Positions 36,601 through 48,652 of a stretch of DNA of 64,000 bases are shown piece by piece. Every line of letters starts with the position of its first letter. Within the stretch, counting starts at the first letter, position 1. The stretch comes from Cloeon dipterum. Taxonomy: Eukaryota > Arthropoda > Insecta > Ephemeroptera > Baetidae. The stretch is taken from contig NC_088786.1 of NCBI RefSeq assembly GCF_949628265.1, positions 13,826,001 through 13,890,000 of the forward strand, given 5' to 3'. The notes beneath the pieces are model-generated. The model made no database searches. It had not been told where the DNA came from and was given only the letters and a program-made list of their open reading frames with translations. Position numbers and translations under genes: made by a program.

Positions 36601-38795
36601 TCATAACAGTTCAAACTTCAAAAAGCTCTGAACAGTTTGCGGTATGCTACCGATACTGTTGATTTTCTGTTGTGCCCCCTGACCTAGTCTGCTACGCACT
36701 GCGATCCGACAGAGATCCTGCAAACTCAGCGGATTGAACATCAACGCTTCAAGGAAGTCCAAGAGGTCAACAAATATACTGTCTGGCAAATTAATGTTTG
36801 AGTTTTTTGTGCGCTTCCTCTCAAGCACTTTTTGAACGTTTCGCCCCTTATTGTCTGTGCACCAGAAACTGTGTCCAAACTTGGACAATAATGTCCATAC
36901 AAGCTTGAGCTTCTCCACCTTAACGTCTGATGTCATGGACCACTTGTTACCCACTGTGCAGAGCACCAGTGACGATCCCTGGGCCCGCTCACCTTCTTTC
37001 GCTACAGACCGCTCGCCAATGCTTGGTCCATATTGCAGCGCCAGCAGTAGCACTTCCGGGCTTGGCTTAGCAGCTGCAATCTGGAATATAAAAATAGCTT
37101 TAAGAAAATTTATGGTGCCTCTTAATTATAAAATCAAATCATTATCCTTTTGTGAAACAGAAGATTATAAATGAAATGATAATAATGACATAATTTAAAT
37201 ACTTGGAGTTAGTACAAACTTACCTCTGCTGCATGTAAAATTTGATTGCCCGTGTGCTTGTCAAAGTCTTCTGTGTTGGAGCCGTATTCTACTAATTTCT
37301 TGGCAATATCCAAAAATTCAAAAGTGACAGCCAGGTGGAAGTACCTACAGCAAAGAAAAACAGTTTGCAAATTAGCATTGAGGTAATTTTACTGGCAGCG
37401 ATTAAATCGTCTATGCAAACGACATTTCTATTTCTTTCACACATATCAATTCTACTTCATAGTTAGCAAAAATATTTCTGAGCATTAAAATATAACAAGC
37501 TCAAGAAGACGCTCATAAATTCTCCATAAATATTTTAGGAAATTAATTTTTTTTGAACATATAGCAAGGTCATAAGAGATAGTTTGCCCTTTGTTGCAAC
37601 CACAATGATCCATTTACTTTTAATCAAAACCATCAAAACAAATATATATAAATACACAACTTGAGTTTTAACAAATATATATTTTAAGATTGAATGATGT
37701 TTAATTTTTATTTACTGTTTGTTAGTAAATCATGGAAATTATCTTTCGCTCAAAATAAGTTGCAAATCTATTAACACCAAATTCGCAAAAAATTGCTATT
37801 TTGCAGGGAGGGGGGTCGCAGGTCGCAGGGCTAAACAAGATTTTCACACCCTTTTTATTGTGCTCAACATTAAATGTAGCAGAGAATTTTTGCTGGTGGC
37901 TAGTGCAGCGGACTAAATTTTAAAAGTGAAAATTGATAGTGCTTAACAGTCCAAAGGGCCAGAGGCCAAATTTTTCTCTGACACTACTTGATTATTATTA
38001 TTACTATTGGTTTACTTTTAAAACGGCAGCTGGATCAGATTTGCGTTAAAATTTCCCTTCTTGACGCCCATGCTTAGTAAACTCAGCAAAATTCACACAG
38101 GAGTAGAGCCATTTGTTCAACAAAAAATTGGTGCCTTTTGTACAAGCAAAAATTTATTAAGTTAAAATGTTATCAAGTTAAATTGCGAAATAGGAAAGTA
38201 AAATATCACTGAAATTTATGTACATTGCAATTATAGTTAGAAAACTAGTTCGCTCAACTTTTTCAAGCATGATTATGCAACCTATTCTAGTCATACGGCA
38301 TGTACTTTCGTATCTTGAATAAAGCTATAAATAAAACTTATATATTATAAAATTATTTTCCAACTACCATGATTCGCAAATGAGTTGCTTTTCAGCGTTG
38401 GTGTAGGGCGCAAGGTGGCTCTTGGTGGATGCACCCTTCTCCAGAAGGATCTCAACCATGTTCAGATATTTGCGGTAAATAGCAATGTACAGAGCCGTGT
38501 GATGTCCAGTCCCAGTGACAGCATTTACGTTGGCCCCTTTCTGCAAATTTTTCAACGCTTATTAAGTCATGGGATAAATGAATCAAGAATCACTCACCTT
38601 GATTAAAAAGTTAACGCAGACAGTGTGGTTTCTGTAGACTGCACTCTGCAAGGGAGTCAATTGACCGCAGAAGGAAAACTCTGCCCTTCTCTCGAGGGCG
38701 TCAGGGTCGCGCTCCAGCACTTCGTCCATTTGCAGCACGTCCGCGTCTGACTGTCTGCACTGCGACGAGTGAAGACTCAGCACCATCACGCTCAT
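36601..38795 (-). CDS. ankyrin repeat and SOCS box (ASB-like) protein
   Basis: Four exons, 323 aa from the chosen Met: 38795-38598, 38540-38368, 37344-37224, 37080-36601; phases agree. Ankyrin-type repeats are seen in LTPLQSAVYRNHTVCVNFLI, HHTALYIAIYRKYLNMVEIL with LEKGA, and FHLAVTFEFLDIAKKLVEYG. The last 43 residues form a SOCS box (PLSLQDLCRIAVRSRLGQ to IPQTVQSFLKF), with the L-C-R core that binds elongins B/C. Such proteins act as substrate receptors of cullin-5 ubiquitin ligases; the substrate here is unknown. The frame stays open upstream of the Met to an acceptor-like TTCGCAG near 38876, so a further 5' exon adding about 27 residues is plausible. I cannot assign a particular ASB number. 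Confidence 0.85.
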
Positions 38796-38879
38796 CTTGT
38801 TTCGTTGGTCAGACAAAATATTGCAGAGAAAAACATCCCAGTCTGATGCAGATTTTGGCTTTGATATGACTCCTGCGAA

Positions 38880-41800
38880 GAGATTTACAAAATACGAAAT
38901 TTTGTGTTTACAAGACCAGGTGTTCGACGAAGAGAAGTAGTGAGTGGATGGCTTTCTGGGAGTGAAAGAGTAAGAATAATGATGATTGGTCGAATGGTTG
39001 GTGAGCCACAGATTTGAACAGCGCGGGCGGCAAACGAAAACAAGGCTGCGGAACAAGAAGAAACACGCATCGACTGAAGTAATGTGAAGTGGCGAAATTT
39101 TTAATTTTCTAATAATTCCAAATTGCAAATTATATTTGAATTTTATCGATTGTACTTAACTAAGAAATTATTCATGGAATTCCTATGAGATTTTGGCTTT
39201 CAAATAGCTTGAATGTGCCGACACAAATTCCGCATTTGCAATCGTGATTTAAATTTACGAGTTTTGCATATATTTAATGCTTCAGTACACATCTAAAAGT
39301 TTAAGTCAAAGTGAGTATATTGATCAGAGGTTGGAATTTAGTTAAAAATCGAAAAATTACATTTAATCGCTCTGTTTTAGTGACGCAGGGATATGTCCAG
39401 AGTCCAGAACCCAAGTTTTTATAAAGTCATCTTAACCTCAACATCATATCATGAGACATGTTGGCAATTGAAATCTAGGAAAATCAATTGTAAGCAAGCT
39501 CATTTAACACAAAATCTTTGGAACAGTAGACCCTGTAAAGCATTGTGAGTATCTTAAAGAGCAATATTTTATCTGTAACGTGTTGGTTTCAACATAGCAA
39601 ACAATTACAATATTGCATTATATCTTAAAGGTGAACAGTAGTGTACAGTGCCAGTAATTCAACCAAATATTTTTCATTTGTTATGATAAATAATCGACAG
39701 TGCTTAACTGTCTACAAATATCTCACACAGTGTTTGGTGTAAATAAAGCACTATCGCTGTTTGTAGTCTCACTATTATAATATTATAGTTAAAAAGGTTG
39801 GAAGAGAGCATTTTGACGTTTTCCATATCGCACTGCATGGCTCACGGGCACGGATGGTATTTTGAAAATTCATGGCGTTCGGCATCTCTCACTCATCTCT
39901 CCTGACTCCTCGCGAGCAGCATAAAATTATCGTCTTGTATAAATTTTGTTTCAACAAGAATATGCTTATCGAAAATCGCCCGCAGTGAAAAATAATAAAA
40001 CACACATATGTATATATATGTGATGCATGAAAAAGCAGAAGAGTTTAATTCGCTTTCAATCTCATCAAGCAACAGCAGCAGCAGCAGAGATGAGAAACAA
40101 GCCTTTCAAAGGGGGCTGTTCGAATCACGTCCCTGATTAATCTGCTCTTGGCGGCGCAAGAATAAGTACCTCGTGATACGAGACACGCCCCCAATCCTCC
40201 GATTTTAATCACTTCTCTCGCGGCTTGCAAAAAACACCAACACACACTAAGATCCTCTACACACTCGGCCTGCCAACTGATAATCAATTTTGTTTTATTG
40301 GTGCGCGCACAGCTCTCATGCAGCCAATTTCCCATTCCTGCGCGCCTGTAACGTAACGAGTAAAAATTGCTTTTTTCCTCCCTCCGCTTTTGTACTTAAG
40401 ATATAATCGTTTCAACTAAGTTGTGCTATACTGTGACCACGAATAACAGCAATTTTTCATCTAAAATTTTCAATTTTTCGCTTTTGCCGCCCCCTAATTG
40501 ATTAACGCAAAAAATACAGATTTAAGGCTAATTGTAAGTCGTTTGTTAATTTGTGGATATTATCCTCTTGTACTTTTTCTTTAAGACAATGGCCAGCATT
40601 ATTTACATAATTTGTCTCAACTCTATTTTTTTAGTTTTAAAATTGTTTTGGAAGATACAGAAATCTGTAATGGCAAACTTTTGTTTTAATTTTTGTATAA
40701 ATGAACAGTAAAAATCTCATCGATTTATCTGAAGCAAAAGTAATATTAATATTAGTTAGGAAAATAACATAAAAAGTGCAATTAAAATATTTCCAGCTGA
40801 ATTAAAAACTTCCTAAGAATTTCAAATTTTAGCAGGATTTACTAAAAAGATAAATAATATAATGATGGTAAAAATATTCCGATTCCTGCTAAGGCTGTGG
40901 GGATCCCCTAAAAGTCAGATGTTTGTCTGCACAGTTGGCCAATAACAACAGTTTGTCTAAATTATCAATCTGATCGGGATTTGATTTTTAAGCGAGACAT
41001 GTGTGCGCTAATAAAACAATGCACGCCTAAATTTACTGCTGCCGCGCTTATGCTTTGGCTCTCTCTTGAAGCCCGCAAACGATCGCGAGAGAGCAACAAA
41101 TAAACCGTTCTGGCTTAAAGTTGGCATCCATTTGCATAAATACTGATGCTTTACGGCCTCTTGTCAGTGCAGGCCGAATGCTGAAATAATTTTGAATGAT
41201 TATTATATCCTGGTGTAATGCCTCTTTAAAGGGCTCGCTCACCATGCAAATATAATACGTAATAAAATCATGAATTTTCGTACACACACGTGCAGTGCGA
41301 GTTTCCATAGCTGTGGCACTCAAAAGTGAGAAAACTTTATTGTGCTTAGTCACTTTTAAAATGGATTGTAGGTATCAGAAACATATATAATTTAAATTAC
41401 TTTTAAAATTGAAATAGTTTTTCTAGTATTGTTGATTCATTTCAGATTTTCTGTTTACTTATTTTTTTGTTTGAGAAATTTTCGGCTCGTAGCTGGTTAA
41501 TCCATTAGACAAATCTTTGAGTAAAAAATGCCAAGCTATATCCGTGTACAAATTGAAAAGCCACCTGAAAAAGTTGCCCCCCATTGAATAGCCTAAATCG
41601 AAGCAAAAAACGAAATATTTAGACGACGATTCTGAAATCCTTCTCGGCTTACGGACCAAAAAATCACGCAACTCCCAAATTTGGGCTCACATGATTTACC
41701 ATGTATCCTCTCGAAAAGACAATTAGCCGCAAAAAAGCGCGTGTGTGCGTCTGTAAGGGCGGCACGCGTCCTTATTTTATAAGAATATTGGCGAGCGTCG

Positions 41801-44800
41801 GCACGTACGCGATGCGAAAATCTGGTTCTCATTTGGTCGAAATTCGCCGTTTGCCCAAAAGTAGGCATGGGGACGTGAGCTAATCCAGAACAATACCTGT
41901 CGGCAAAAAAGCCCATTAACGAGACCGCGAGCTTATCAACCGTGGACATCGGCATTTCGCTGCTCTCCTTCGCTTTTCTTGGCCACGTCTCGCGTACAAA
42001 ACGCCGCGCGACTCGGAAAAGGGCAAAATTGCCAATTGCAGCACGCCGTGTGAAAATCGGTCGCTCTGCAGCGGGCACCAAGAGGGAGCACCTGCGGGTA
42101 TCGGCGGCCTAGCGCTTTTCATCTCGGTGCCAAGAGGTGTGATGTCACCCCAATTCAGCCCGAAGGAATTTCTCCAACTTCAAAACTATCGCCGCCAACG
42201 CATCTCACGCAACTGGGGAAAACTATTTGTCCCGAAAGTGTGCACTGAATTGCGAATCGTTGCATGGCTGTTGAAAGGCACTCGTTGCCTTCAAAACGGT
42301 TGATACCCGATATATTTGGAAGTGAGCAGGCATGGGACGGTTGCTCTACTAGCTCAAAATAAAAATAAACAAAGTCGAAAATAAATTGAGCTGAATTTTT
42401 CATGAATCTCTATCTCTAGCGTACAGTTGAATTGTTTTCAACGACCGGTGACTTTTTGATCATTTTGATTTATACATTTTGTCGTTCCAACTCAAAATTG
42501 CAAATAAATGATGAGGTATTAAATGTTGTGTGGTATTTATTTTTTACATTTATAGCTACATTTAAATGTAGCTTCCTCGGTGTTAACGAGCTGTTTATTT
42601 TTCTATATCTCTGATACAGAAAGGTATACAGCTATACTAGTTTAGGCAACTGGTTATAGCCCTAATTCATGAGCAAGAATGGAAACATGTCACAAATTTC
42701 CTACATCAATTTAACATTAACATGTGCATTAGAAGCAATCACCTACTGTAAGAGCTCATTTTATGTTGCAGATTATGTATCCAAGTTTTTGCCAAATCAA
42801 TGAAAGAGGTGAGATTTCTCGCATTTTGTCAAGTCTTGATGAGTAGCCGAAATTGTGCTGGCTCTTATCTGCGCAAAAGTATTATTTGATTCGATTCAAC
42901 CGTTTGCTCATTTTAATTGATAACGCGTAGAGAGCCGTGCTTTTGTCTTACTTCGCTTCGCACTCCTTTCAGCTGAGTCATCATCTTTGATTGGAAACAA
43001 GTGAGTGTGTATTCACAAATGAATCAAACGCTGCGCCTCGATTTTAGAGTACGCTGTTGCTGCTGCTATCGTGTTTCGCTGCTTTATTCACATTTCATAT
43101 TATGCTTATGCTTAATACGTGCACATGACCAACGGAGGAGGAAGGATGCGAGTGCTGCATTGCATACGCTGGGCGACCCAGCAGCTCGAAAGGGAAATCC
43201 GAAGACACCGGTAAATGAACCACACCCCGTGTGCTTGAAAAATTGGTCTTATCAACAATTTATCACTTTCATCAGAGTGCAACGCATGCTGCAACGCTTT
43301 ATTAGGAATTTTGAACCCTATATGGACACTTGTGGTTTGTACGTTTAAGCTATACTATTTCTTTTTAATTAGGTATAAGCACATTTATTATTTTAAAAAA
43401 GGATGGCCAACGTTCTAAACTAAAAATTTTCATTTAACGTGTTACAATTTTAAACTCGCTACAAGAAAGTAAAATTTCTTCTCATAGCTTAACGGAAAAT
43501 TTTCAATCAAGCAAGCGAGAGAGCAAAAGCGTGCTCTTGAACTATTAAGTCAAAGTCGTAATAAAAATGCATAAAAGAGCAAAACAAGTAGCATTGGCAG
43601 CTACCAAGTGCCCAAGAAATACCAAATGTGAAAATAGTTTTTCGTCCTGTATTTTACCCCATACATGCGCAATGCCATGATAAACAATTTAATTACAAAT
43701 TTTAATTTCACTCAATTCATGAGGTTTCATGTTCATATACGTTTGTGCTTCAAGCTCCATGCGAAGCTTACTTGGTTTATTCAAGGATTATTGCCTTTAT
43801 TGAAGTTGTGTCCCATTCGTTTATCCAAGTCTTTTATTCCTTTACAAAAGTTGCAGATTTTGCAGCAATAACTTTGCTGGCAATTTAGCCGCAGACAGGA
43901 TGGCCAGAATTGGGCTGCTTAAAATTTCGCTTTGATATATTATGCGCGTGCATGGGTAGAAGAGAGTGTAACCAAATCTGGCCGGTGACTTGAACGCTGG
44001 GCAATAACTCTCGGCGAGTCATGAGCATTCCTTCGGATGCTGGGTCCATGCACGCGGCCAGGTGTGTGACTGAGTAGGAGGAGGCTCCGACTTCAAGACT
44101 ACATACATACCCGTATAATGTGTACTATTATCATACGCGCGGAGTGAGCGAGGTGCACACCTGTTTGTCTGCATTATTTGCGAAGCCTGCTGTATTTATT
44201 CGTGGCTCCCGCTGCTTTTGCGTGAGTTTCGTGCTCGGCGAAAATGTCATCGCTCCTCGTCTGCCCGACTACAGCGTTTATTTTATCTGCCTTTGGCCGG
44301 CATTCCGCCTAATTTATGCGCGTTTGATTTTATTTTTGCTCTCCACCCACGTATAGAGAGACGCGAGAGCTCTTTCCAGCAGCCACATGGAGAAATAAAC
44401 TTTTATCTGCTGCGTGCTTTTCACGAGCACGGATATCGAATATGTGCTGCATGAGCATTGTGTGCTGGGCAACAGGCAAAATTTAATACACGTCACTTCG
44501 TATGCAAATTGATTTGGGATCCATTGTGAAAAACGGGCGAATGGTCCTGTCACAGAAAATCTTGAACTAAGCAAACAACTTTTAATCCTAGCTTTGATGA
44601 TTAACTATCACGATTCAGGTTAACATTAATTTTATCGTTACAGCGTCATATACTATCGGCCATTGCTGTAACCGTTATTATTATAGTTATTACTCCAGAA
44701 ATGCAATATTAAATGCACGATGGTGATTTTTGTGTGTGCTGAACGCTGAACTTGTACATCGATGAAGCTACTTAAGATTCAGCCGAGGCGTCTATTCAAA

Positions 44801-46255
44801 TTTGTTCTGCAAAAACGCTGCTGTATACAAAGACGTAGGACAGAGGGAATTTTAAGGATTTTTTCGTACACGCCGCATAACAAGGACATGACACTGGTAT
44901 TTCCACCGCATGACCACCGATCTCTTGCCTGCTTTTTACCTTTATACACACAAACACACTCTGCGTGGATCTCTCTCTTTTTTTTATCTCGATACCAAAG
45001 CCAACATGGAATAGAAGCAGCAGCAGCAGACTGCTTTTGGCCATTCGAGGCTGTTAAATGTAATTTATATCGAATTTTTGCATTGTTTACTGCGCGAGTG
45101 GGGAATGAGGCGGAGAGCGAACGAGTGCCCTGTGAGTGTGTGTGTCGCCTTTTATCGCAGCCTTGTATCAGGCGATAAAAATTTATGTACTTACAAGATT
45201 GCTGAAAACGCGCTGCAATGCGAATCACGACTATTTGAATTTTAACAGCTCGGATCTGGAATTCTAGGAAGCTGGCTGAACGAGGGTAAAAAAATAAATC
45301 GCCAGCCTACACACTCGCTGCTTCGAGTTATGGGTTTAATAAATTAAAAGCGAATCTTATTGCACGTCTCGCGGAATAAATAACGAGTGAAAGCGGAGAT
45401 GCGATTATTGTCGGATCCCAATTAGGCTGAAATTCTGCGAATGCCTCAGCCCCACATTTTCAGGAATAATTAAATTTCAAATCACAGGAGGAGCTGGTGG
45501 AATTTTTCAAGCAATTAATTCAACTAGATCCATGTTCTAAAAATTATGTGACAATGAAAGACTGATAAATTTATGTTTTTTTTTCAATTCAAACAAATTG
45601 AAACAAAAGTATAATTTCAAAAAAAAATAGCGCAGTTCCCTTTCACGTTGCAAATCGAATTGCAAGCTCACAATCAGTGTGACTCGCACCTATTCATCTC
45701 AGTTTTAAGCCTTCCATGCCAAATGCAAATAATTTTCAGCTTTCGCATGTCGGCCGCCGTTTAGCCGGGTGATGCAAATGACGTGGCGCGGGTGTGCAGA
45801 CGATAAAATACCGGGGGAGGTGCGAGCCGCGCGGTCATTAATAACAATACTTGTTAACGCGCCATGAAATCGGCGTGAAATGCGAGGTTTATTTTGTCTA
45901 ACAAGCCGAGATTATGATAAGATGCGAGAGTGCGAGAAGGTCCGTCCGCGTCCGCTCGCCTGTCAAACGCGGCGTAATAATGCGCGCGATAGTTTCCTCC
46001 TTATCTACAATCTTATAGTCTGCCCGAAGTAATTAACTCGCATCAATAGTGGAGTGCGTTCAACACGACTGGCCCTGCCACTGCTTCATGAAACCAAATT
46101 AATCTCTGGTGAGCAAGAAAAAATATCCCAACACGGGCTTCAAATTTAATTAACCAGTTTGTGCAAAATCACTGTTTTAGTGTATGTTGACTGTTAATCA
46201 CGCACAGCTGCTTTATTTCTTTGGATTAATCATTTTATCCGTAATATTTGTGTTG
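38880..46255. other. gene-free stretch upstream of the ankyrin/SOCS gene
   Basis: Apart from the likely promoter of the ASB-like gene at the left end, I see no exon. Open frames of up to 160 codons occur (for example 42081-41593 minus and 45228-44779 minus) but have no domain, biased composition and competing frames on the other strand. GC-richer islands alternate with AT-rich spacers, which could be regulatory modules. A short CAG run lies at 40072-40087. Confidence 0.4.
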
Positions 46256-46263
46256 ATTTGTAG
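46256..46263. repeat. target-site duplication, left copy
   Basis: atttgtag, repeated exactly at 47083-47090 on the other side of the element. A length of 8 bp is typical of hAT insertions. Confidence 0.9.
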
Positions 46264-47082
46264 TAGTGCGTTCGCCGGGACGGGAATGTCTCAGGACTCT
46301 CGGAATCTCCCGGGAATTCCCGGCGCCAGGACCCAAATTTTTAGGCGGGAGCCACGGTCGGGACGGGAGCGGGAAAGTTTTGCCGGGAGCGGGAATTCCC
46401 GGGAACCTAGTCAAAATTCACATTCACAACTCGCTTTTAATTTTCCTAGAATGATTAAAAAATTGCTAGGAATGTTTTGTATATTAGATATTTTTCACGG
46501 TTTGATAACTTTATGAACTGTCCTAATTTCAATTTGCGGAGTTCAAGCTGTAATATTTCATTTTTGTCATTCACTACAACTAAAAATGTTACAGAATACA
46601 GAATTTTCTTTCATTGATGATTCACGCCACTTAAAATAGTCGGGAGAAAAGTTCTTGATCTAAATAAAATGCAGTTTTTTAGGTTTAGTTTTACTAATTT
46701 CTGCATCTACAGAAAATTGAATTTTATTTAAAACTTAGTATTTAACGTTGACCAGTAAAAATTGCCTCCGTGGATTTTTTATCAAAGAAAAGTATAATTT
46801 ATAACTTCAACACGGAAAAATAAAAGATCATAGTAAGTTTGTATTTGTAAATATGCGAGCTAAGAATTAAAAATTATCAACGCACATTGCTGGTGTCTAC
46901 TTTCGATTTTAAAATTTTTGGCGGGAAATCGGGAGCGGGAAGGATCGGGAAATAAGAGTCGGGAGCGGGAATTCCCGGGAAAAATATTTGGTAAGGGCAC
47001 CAGGAAATTCCGGTAACAGAGGAAACATTTTTTCGGGACCGGGACTCCCAGGGAGAAAAATTTGCTCCCGAAGAACGCACTA
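46264..47082. mobile_element. non-autonomous hAT-type element
   Basis: An 819-bp element with inverted ends: TAGTGCGTTCGCCGGGA on the left and, on the complement of the right end, TAGTGCGTTCTTCGGGA. It is flanked by a perfect 8-bp duplication. The terminal ~150 bp on each side are full of GGGA/TCCC words, including the identical 20-mer gggagcgggaattcccggga at 46385-46404 and 46961-46980. The centre is AT-rich and has no transposase ORF, so it would depend on an enzyme supplied elsewhere. The intact duplication suggests a fairly recent insertion. Confidence 0.92.
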
Positions 47083-47090
47083 ATTTGTAG
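47083..47090. repeat. target-site duplication, right copy
   Basis: atttgtag, identical to 46256-46263. Confidence 0.9.
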
Positions 47091-48617
47091 GTTTAGATTA
47101 TAAATATTTGAGAGTTTTAAAGAAAATTAAAATTATCAATGTTTAAGATCATCCAAGCGTTGAAAATTTCAACCCATCCCGGTCACTATATTTTTCCTAT
47201 ATATGGTAAACTGTAATATATAAATAGGGTCTAATAAATATCCTCATTAAACATACTAAAAGAAAATGCCTAGTATTGAAAAAAGACTAATTGCAGCATG
47301 GGACACATTAGATACGGATGTTAACTAATCTTTTATAAACAATTTTTGCAGTACAAGCTCTACTTATACAGAACATTTTCAATTTTAATTTTTAGATGGT
47401 TCCTCTTAAACATTGTAAAATACAAACAGTTAATACCAGCTAGAAGCCTTACGAAGCTTCCACGTCGTATTGTCTTCAAAATTATGATTAAAATCCTTCT
47501 CTTCTCATTTTAAATCAATCATGATCATTGAATGCTCCATATCAAACACTCAGATCGTGGGACAAAATCGGTGGTGAAGGTGTGAAGTGAACACGACGAG
47601 CGGTCATCTGCGTTGCGTGAGCCGGTCTTGGAGGTGGAATCCTGACCGGCCAGCTCGATACCATCGGCCGCTCTCTACGCACAGAAGACCGACCGGCCAG
47701 AATCCACGGCCCGCTAGCTTCACGACAGTATTTTTCCTTATTAATTTTTAACCCACAAAAGCGACCAGCGCATTTCTACTAAAAATGAATTTCCAGAGTG
47801 GAACGCACCAGTTCGCATCAGAGGCGATATTTTTCACGCTGAGATGATTCCCGGCTGATAGCCGGAGACGGTAAAATTAGTAATGTAGAGATAACCTAAT
47901 AATATTAGCTTTGCTTGGCAATTTTGCTAAATTAAGATTATATAGGCAAGGGCACTTCGATTGTACCGTTTTAACGATATCACAGATAAAAAGATAACAA
48001 AAATGATTTTTTTGTGGTAGGTAATTTGATTAAAAATTTAATGTTGTCTTCTCCTACATTGACCAAGGAGCAAGGAGCAATAAAAACTGCACTATGACTT
48101 TTGTCCAAGCTTATTTTATTTATGTTTTGCCTTTTAGTACACGCTATTAGAGGCGTGTGGCCATTATTCTAATGCGAGTTCGAACACAAAACCAATTTCA
48201 CGCGATGACACTGCAGGATAAGAATCGGATTGATCGTTTTATAAACAGAACTGCACCCAAGAGAGTCGAAAATAGTGTATATACGTGGAGAGCCTTAGGA
48301 AGGAAATAATACACACTACAATGTGGTGAAGAGCTCTGCATTGATTGCGGCCGATCCATTTGTGAAGAATTCATCAGTCGAGAGTGGAGAGGAGCACACC
48401 CCTGATTTCATTTTATTCACACCTCGCCGTGCAGTTAAAAAATGATTTATTGGTTGCACGGAGATTTAATTTTCCTTTTTGTAATCAATGCGTTGGCTTT
48501 TTCAATAATCCGTTTCGCTATTAGGCCGCATTTGCCTGTCATAATAGGCGGATGATTAATGAATTAAAATTTTTCCTCGTCTCAGCACCCAACAGCAGCA
48601 CTCCCAGCACCTCATAT

Positions 48618-48619
<2 letters not shown>

Positions 48620-48649
<30 letters not shown>
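48620..48649. repeat. (GT)15 microsatellite
   Basis: Uninterrupted GT dinucleotide run of 30 bp, followed a little downstream by another short GTGTGTG. Confidence 0.95.

Positions 48650-48652
<3 letters not shown>

Noticed and set aside
41593-42081. 162-codon open frame on the minus strand
   Set aside because: No recognisable domain, Arg/Phe-rich composition, overlapping frames on both strands and no splice context. It lies in a GC-richer island where chance frames are long.
44779-45228. 149-codon minus frame opposite a 138-codon plus frame
   Set aside because: Two long frames on opposite strands of the same GC-richer segment, neither with family features, are best explained by base composition.
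46184-46516. 110-codon plus frame at the left end of the hAT-type element
   Set aside because: Half lies outside and half inside the element, and its repeated Gly/Arg/Ser content comes from the GGGA repeats.
47560-47720. Repeated gaccggccag words suggesting a small inverted or direct repeat
   Set aside because: Only two 10-bp copies with unrelated surroundings, no terminal repeat or target duplication.
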